Shown piece by piece: positions 60,474 through 64,000 of a DNA stretch of 64,000 bases. Position numbers and translations under genes: made by a program. The stretch's first letter is position 1, and each line of letters starts with the position of its first letter. This stretch comes from Neisseria zalophi (GTDB lineage: Bacteria; Pseudomonadota; Gammaproteobacteria; Burkholderiales; Neisseriaceae), in the NCBI RefSeq assembly GCF_008807015.1, contig NZ_CP031700.1, positions 682,001 through 746,000 of the forward strand, in the 5' to 3' direction. The notes beneath the pieces were generated by a model. That model did not search any database. It saw only the letters and a list, made by a program, of their open reading frames with translations, and was not told where the DNA came from.

Positions 60474-61607
60474 TTATTTGATTCTCTGATAACGTCCACC
60501 GGGCAGAGAGGCAACGATATTGTCGAGTTCAAGCTCGAGCAGTTGTGCATATATATCTGCTGTGGGCATATTGAGTGTCTGTGCCAAATTATCGGGATGA
60601 GTAGGGCCATAGCCTAAAGCTGTTAAAATCGGATTTTCAGACGGCTTGGTTTCCGTCATATTATCAGGTGCCTGCTTCGGAACCGGTTTATTTTGCCGAA
60701 CAATGTGTTTGACGGGAGCAGGTTTTGAAAGTGAAGGGCACTCAGATAAAATATCATCCAAGCACTCTACCAATTTGGCACCTTCTTTAATCAATTTATG
60801 ACAGCCTTTACTATGAGGGTTGTCGATGGAACCGGGAACGGCCATGACTTCCCGCCCCATTTCTCCGGCCAGTCTGGCTGTAATCAACGAACCTGATTCA
60901 GGTGCGGCCTCAACAACCAGTACGGCTTTCGATAATGCAGCAATAAGGCGGTTACGGCGGGGAAAATTACCGGCTAAAGGGCGGGTGCCCAATGGAAATT
61001 CACTGATAATTAACCCTTTTTCGGCAATTTGGTAGGCAAGATCTCGATTAGACTGCGGATAAATGCGGTCTATGCCTGTGCCCCATACGGCGATGGTGCC
61101 GCCATTTTCTGACAATGCACCTTGATGTGCTGCCGTATCAATGCCTGAAGCCATACCGGACACTACGGGAATATCATGCTTGCTTATGGCTTTGCCAAAG
61201 TCATGGGCAATCCGCAATGCTTGTGGTGTGGCATGACGGCTACCGACAATGGCAATAGCAGGCTGTTGCAGTAATTCGACACAGCCGCGTAAAAACAATA
61301 ATGGCGGCGGTGTGATTCCTTCTGTCAGCATGGTAGGGAAATCATTGTCACACAACAACATCAACCGGCATTGTTTTTGCTTTTCCCAAGTAAAAGCGGC
61401 TTCAGCTGCTGCAATGGCCTGACCATTTTTCCCTTTCCATGCTTCAACGGCCTGCTTATGACGAACGAGTTTGCTGACTGCTTCTGCAGGTGCGGCCAGG
61501 GCAGCTTGTGCGGAACCATAATGTTGGATGAGGGCTAAAAAGCTTTCCGGTCCGATATATGGTGTTAATGCGAGTTGTGCCCAGGCAAACCGTTCTGAAT
61601 GAATCAT
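60474..61607 (-). CDS. dprA: DNA processing protein A
   Basis: This 377-residue protein loads RecA onto incoming single-stranded DNA during transformation. A Rossmann-fold core has GSRHATPQALRIA and VSGMASGIDTAAHQGAL (about residues 120-170), and a winged-helix-like domain ends the protein (about 315-375). It fits a naturally competent genus whose DNA is full of uptake sequences. First gene of the dprA-smg transcript. Confidence 0.95.
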   Translation of the reverse strand: MIHSERFAWAQLALTPYIGPESFLALIQHYGSAQAALAAPAEAVSKLVRHKQAVEAWKGKNGQAIAAAEAAFTWEKQKQCRLMLLCDNDFPTMLTEGITPPPLLFLRGCVELLQQPAIAIVGSRHATPQALRIAHDFGKAISKHDIPVVSGMASGIDTAAHQGALSENGGTIAVWGTGIDRIYPQSNRDLAYQIAEKGLIISEFPLGTRPLAGNFPRRNRLIAALSKAVLVVEAAPESGSLITARLAGEMGREVMAVPGSIDNPHSKGCHKLIKEGAKLVECLDDILSECPSLSKPAPVKHIVRQNKPVPKQAPDNMTETKPSENPILTALGYGPTHPDNLAQTLNMPTADIYAQLLELELDNIVASLPGGRYQRIK

Positions 61608-61991
61608 GGCAAGCCCCGTAATGTGTTTATTTATTTTTAGTAAAGTAAGTTATATTTTTTATGTTTTGTATTTTATCTTTTTTGTAATTATTTGTTAATA
61701 ATTTGATGTGTAAATTAACAAATAATTTTATTAGATACTCGGTAATAAATGACCGAAAAGGGGCGTGTGTCTTGAAAGATAAGGCAGCAAAGGAAAGTAA
61801 ATAAATAAAGTTAATAAATAATATATTTTCTTTCAATAAGTTAATTTCATATATGCTAAGTTGTTTTGATAATTTATAGTCAAATAATAGTCTGTAAGCT
61901 TTATGGTGTATCAAGTGTATATTGTCTCTAAAATACCAATAAAAAACACACGGCCTGATTAATGCCGTGTGTTTTTGTATATAACGATTAA
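61608..61991. other. intergenic region dprA-LysM gene
   Basis: 384 bp, highly AT-rich. The 95-codon open frame on the minus strand is low-complexity and has no start signals, so it is not accepted. The region carries the terminator at 61941-61978 and presumably the dprA promoter. Confidence 0.5.
61941..61978. terminator. bidirectional terminator after the LysM gene
   Basis: AAAAAACACACGGC (61941-61954) and GCCGTGTGTTTTTG (61964-61977) form a 13-bp stem with A and T tails. Confidence 0.88.
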
Positions 61992-63269
61992 TTAAGGGTT
62001 GATATTACTTTTAATGTTATATTCATTATGCTCAGTATCATGAGATTCCTGTGGTGTATTAACTACATGGCGCATATCATTTGCCATATTATCTAAATCT
62101 TGACCTGGCTCTGATGCTGTATCGCCAATGTTGATGTTAGTCAGGCTTTCTAAAATAATGGCAGAGGCTAGATTTTTACCGGTACGGTAAACCATTGCCA
62201 ATCCGGCTTCTTCAGCAGGAATGGAAACATATTTCACTACACTGCTATTGCCTCGTACCCCATTTTCCAGATCTACTCTAACTTGACGATCACGTTTATA
62301 AAGGCTTAATACTGTGCCTTTATCTAGACCATCAGCTTCACCTTTGTTAAGGGTGATTGTTTGGAATTGCCCTGCTTCACTGATACCATCGAAAATAGAA
62401 ACGACAGTTGCATTAATATGACGGCTTGGCGCATGAGGCATGATTTGAAAACTATCTCGCTCATCGGTCATTTTTAATAAAAAGTCGCCTTTACGTACTT
62501 CAGATATAGCCTCTTCAACAACCATCGGTTGGGCGGTTTCGGTCGGTACTTTTAATAGAGGATGTAGGCGGGTATAGTATTGGTTTTCCTTCAAATATTT
62601 GGCATCTTCTTCACTACGAGCATCTAGCGCACTGTTGGTATAAGGTAAGGTGCTGACAATGCCGCTGAATACGACTTCTTGCCCAAGGTATTTATGAGTT
62701 TGCGGATCTAAAATATCTTTACGGGCACGGTAAACCAAATAGCGACCGGGTTCAGTAATACCGTAAGCGTAAACACGATCCCCTTTGCTATATAAAATGC
62801 TATTGTCCGGTCCGTCGATCAGACGCGGCGCATCTTGGGTTTGCATTTGTGGGATAACTTGAGGGTGTTGCATAAACATACGATAGAAGTCGACATTGAC
62901 GGTTTGAATGCCGTAGCCGGAAGACACTTCGCGTACACGAGGTGCCAGTTTGATTACGGGAATGCCATCTGCATTAGATGTTTGGTTTTCAAACTCTAAT
63001 CTTGGCTGTCCGTTAATATAGCGTAAAACCAACACTTGGCCCGGATAAATCATATGCGGATTGCGAATAGTTTGGCGATTGGCACCCCATAAGCGGTTCC
63101 ATTGCCAAGGACTATATAAAAACTTGCCTGATATACCCCATAAAGTATCCCCTTGTTTAACAACATAACGCTGAGGCGCATTTGGGCGGAGTTTTAGCCC
63201 AGCTGCTACAGATTGGCCTGAAATAGCCAAACCCAAGGCGCAAAGCAAGGTTATAATACGTTTGTGCAT
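61992..63269 (-). CDS. LysM-domain envelope protein
   Basis: This 425-residue protein has a signal peptide (to about residue 22) and one LysM module (YVVKQGDTLWGISGKFL to about residue 83). A long beta-rich region follows that resembles no family I can name. Some neisserial genomes have this gene next to dprA and def. It likely binds peptidoglycan in the periplasm. Confidence 0.88.
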   Translation of the reverse strand: MHKRIITLLCALGLAISGQSVAAGLKLRPNAPQRYVVKQGDTLWGISGKFLYSPWQWNRLWGANRQTIRNPHMIYPGQVLVLRYINGQPRLEFENQTSNADGIPVIKLAPRVREVSSGYGIQTVNVDFYRMFMQHPQVIPQMQTQDAPRLIDGPDNSILYSKGDRVYAYGITEPGRYLVYRARKDILDPQTHKYLGQEVVFSGIVSTLPYTNSALDARSEEDAKYLKENQYYTRLHPLLKVPTETAQPMVVEEAISEVRKGDFLLKMTDERDSFQIMPHAPSRHINATVVSIFDGISEAGQFQTITLNKGEADGLDKGTVLSLYKRDRQVRVDLENGVRGNSSVVKYVSIPAEEAGLAMVYRTGKNLASAIILESLTNINIGDTASEPGQDLDNMANDMRHVVNTPQESHDTEHNEYNIKSNINP

Positions 63270-63438
63270 GACTGCTCCCCTTGAAATTGAATCGGTTATC
63301 TTTAAATTAAAAGAGACAGATTAATTTAAATAATGAGTTTAATGACTCTCTATACTAAATTTAGGTTAATATTTTACCACCGAATATTGCTAATATCATA
63401 GCGCTATACACACATATTTTTACATTTGAGATTAAATT

Positions 63439-63942
63439 ATGGCATTACTTAACATTCTTCAATACCCTGACGAACGGTTGCATACCGTCGCCAAACCGGT
63501 AGCTGAAATTGACGACCGTATTAAAACGCTGACAAAAGATATGTTGGAAACAATGTATGAAGCCCGTGGTATCGGGTTGGCAGCGACACAGGTAAACGTG
63601 CACGAGCGGGTTGTAGTGATGGATTTATCGGAAGAACAAAACGAGCCACGGGTATTTATTAATCCGATTATTACGCATAAAAATGGTGAAACCACCTACG
63701 AAGAGGGGTGTTTATCGGTGCCGGGTATTTATGACACGGTTACTCGTGCCGAACAGGTAACGGTTGAGGCATTTAATGAAGAAGGTGAAAAGTTTACTTT
63801 AGAAGCCGACGGATTGCTGGCCATTTGTATTCAGCATGAATTAGATCATCTTGCGGGTAAAGTCTTTGTCGAATATCTGTCTAATTTGAAGCAGAACCGT
63901 ATTAAAACCAAGCTAAAAAAACGTGCTAAGCATAATTTATAA
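63439..63942 (+). CDS. def: peptide deformylase
   Basis: This 167-residue metalloenzyme removes formyl from new proteins. It has motif 1 GIGLAATQ (44-51), motif 2 EGCLSVPG with Cys91, and motif 3 HELDH with His133-Glu134-His137. It is divergent from the LysM gene and followed by fmt. One uptake sequence (TTCAGACGGC 63946-63955) sits in the 24-bp gap to fmt. Confidence 0.97.
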   Translation: MALLNILQYPDERLHTVAKPVAEIDDRIKTLTKDMLETMYEARGIGLAATQVNVHERVVVMDLSEEQNEPRVFINPIITHKNGETTYEEGCLSVPGIYDTVTRAEQVTVEAFNEEGEKFTLEADGLLAICIQHELDHLAGKVFVEYLSNLKQNRIKTKLKKRAKHNL

Positions 63943-63966
63943 ATTTTCAGACGGCCTATTCCAAAC

Positions 63967-64000
63967 ATGAAAGTTATTTTTGCAGGTACCCCTGATTTTT
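63967..64000 (+). CDS. fmt: methionyl-tRNA formyltransferase, start only (partial)
   Basis: The frame opens MKVIFAGTPDF, the conserved start of Fmt, and runs off the right edge. Fmt makes formyl-Met-tRNA, and def-fmt is a conserved pair. Confidence 0.92.
   Translation, partial: MKVIFAGTPDF

Noticed and set aside
61627..61914. A 95-codon open frame between dprA and the LysM gene.
   Set aside because: The composition is AT-rich filler, it has no start signals and no recognisable domain.

Overview
The window is chromosomal DNA from a member of the Neisseriaceae, most likely a Neisseria species other than the gonococcus or meningococcus. Three things point there. The neisserial DNA uptake sequence core GCCGTCTGAA occurs dozens of times, mostly as the 12-mer AGGCCGTCTGAA, and often as inverted pairs that double as terminators. 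The proteins (RpsA, IHF, PrfA, CtrA-D, PheST) are recognisably neisserial. Gene pairs such as smg-dprA and def-fmt are also present. No rRNA, insertion sequence, prophage or CRISPR array was seen. One tRNA gene (Pro, anticodon GGG) is present.

Layout. 1-17.4 kb is mostly housekeeping: end of cmk, rpsA, ihfB, a cold-shock/excalibur membrane protein, argS, two lipoproteins (one with proline-rich repeats and a barrel-like C-terminus), a universal stress protein, DoxX, an oligopeptide-binding protein, an ArnT-like membrane glycosyltransferase, a purine permease, pheA, a YihY/BrkB protein and a WrbA-like flavoprotein. 17.6-31.3 kb is a complete, compact capsule locus. A leftward run encodes Stealth phosphotransferase, GT2 glycosyltransferase, CDP-glycerol-type polymerase, SGNH hydrolase, GalE, KpsC/CtrE and KpsS/CtrF. 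A divergent rightward run encodes the exporter CtrA-CtrB-CtrC-CtrD. Together they predict an ABC-exported, Kdo-lipid-anchored polymer with phosphodiester linkages.

31.4-50 kb returns to core genes: two small zinc-binding proteins, argA, a YceI lipoprotein, recQ (short form), an LprI-like lipoprotein, gltS, truA, an NhaD-type antiporter, gcvH, a micro-lipoprotein, a DJ-1/PfpI protein, an Ivy-type lysozyme inhibitor, an AT-rich orphan membrane protein, gcvT behind a tandem glycine riboswitch, an Lrp-type regulator, DUF1415, DUF454 and metF. 50.2-64 kb holds pheS, an AT-rich GHKL-ATPase/nuclease-like gene, pheT, ihfA, a small HTH protein, tRNA-Pro, prfA, a YjgR ATPase, smg, dprA, a LysM protein, def and the first bases of fmt.

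The most unusual feature is the 620-residue protein at 51.2-53.1 kb. It combines a GHKL (MutL/MORC/Hsp90-like) ATPase with a C-terminal PD-(D/E)XK-like motif and sits inside the otherwise conserved pheS-pheT operon. Its AT-richness and lack of uptake sequences suggest recent acquisition, and a DNA-targeting defence role is a reasonable but untested inference. The capsule-synthesis genes (22.1-27.1 kb) and the orphan membrane gene (44.0-45.2 kb) are also AT-rich and free of uptake sequences. Other notable items are 16-residue repeats at the CtrB N-terminus, a RecQ with one HRDC domain, and possible alternative hairpins upstream of the NhaD gene.
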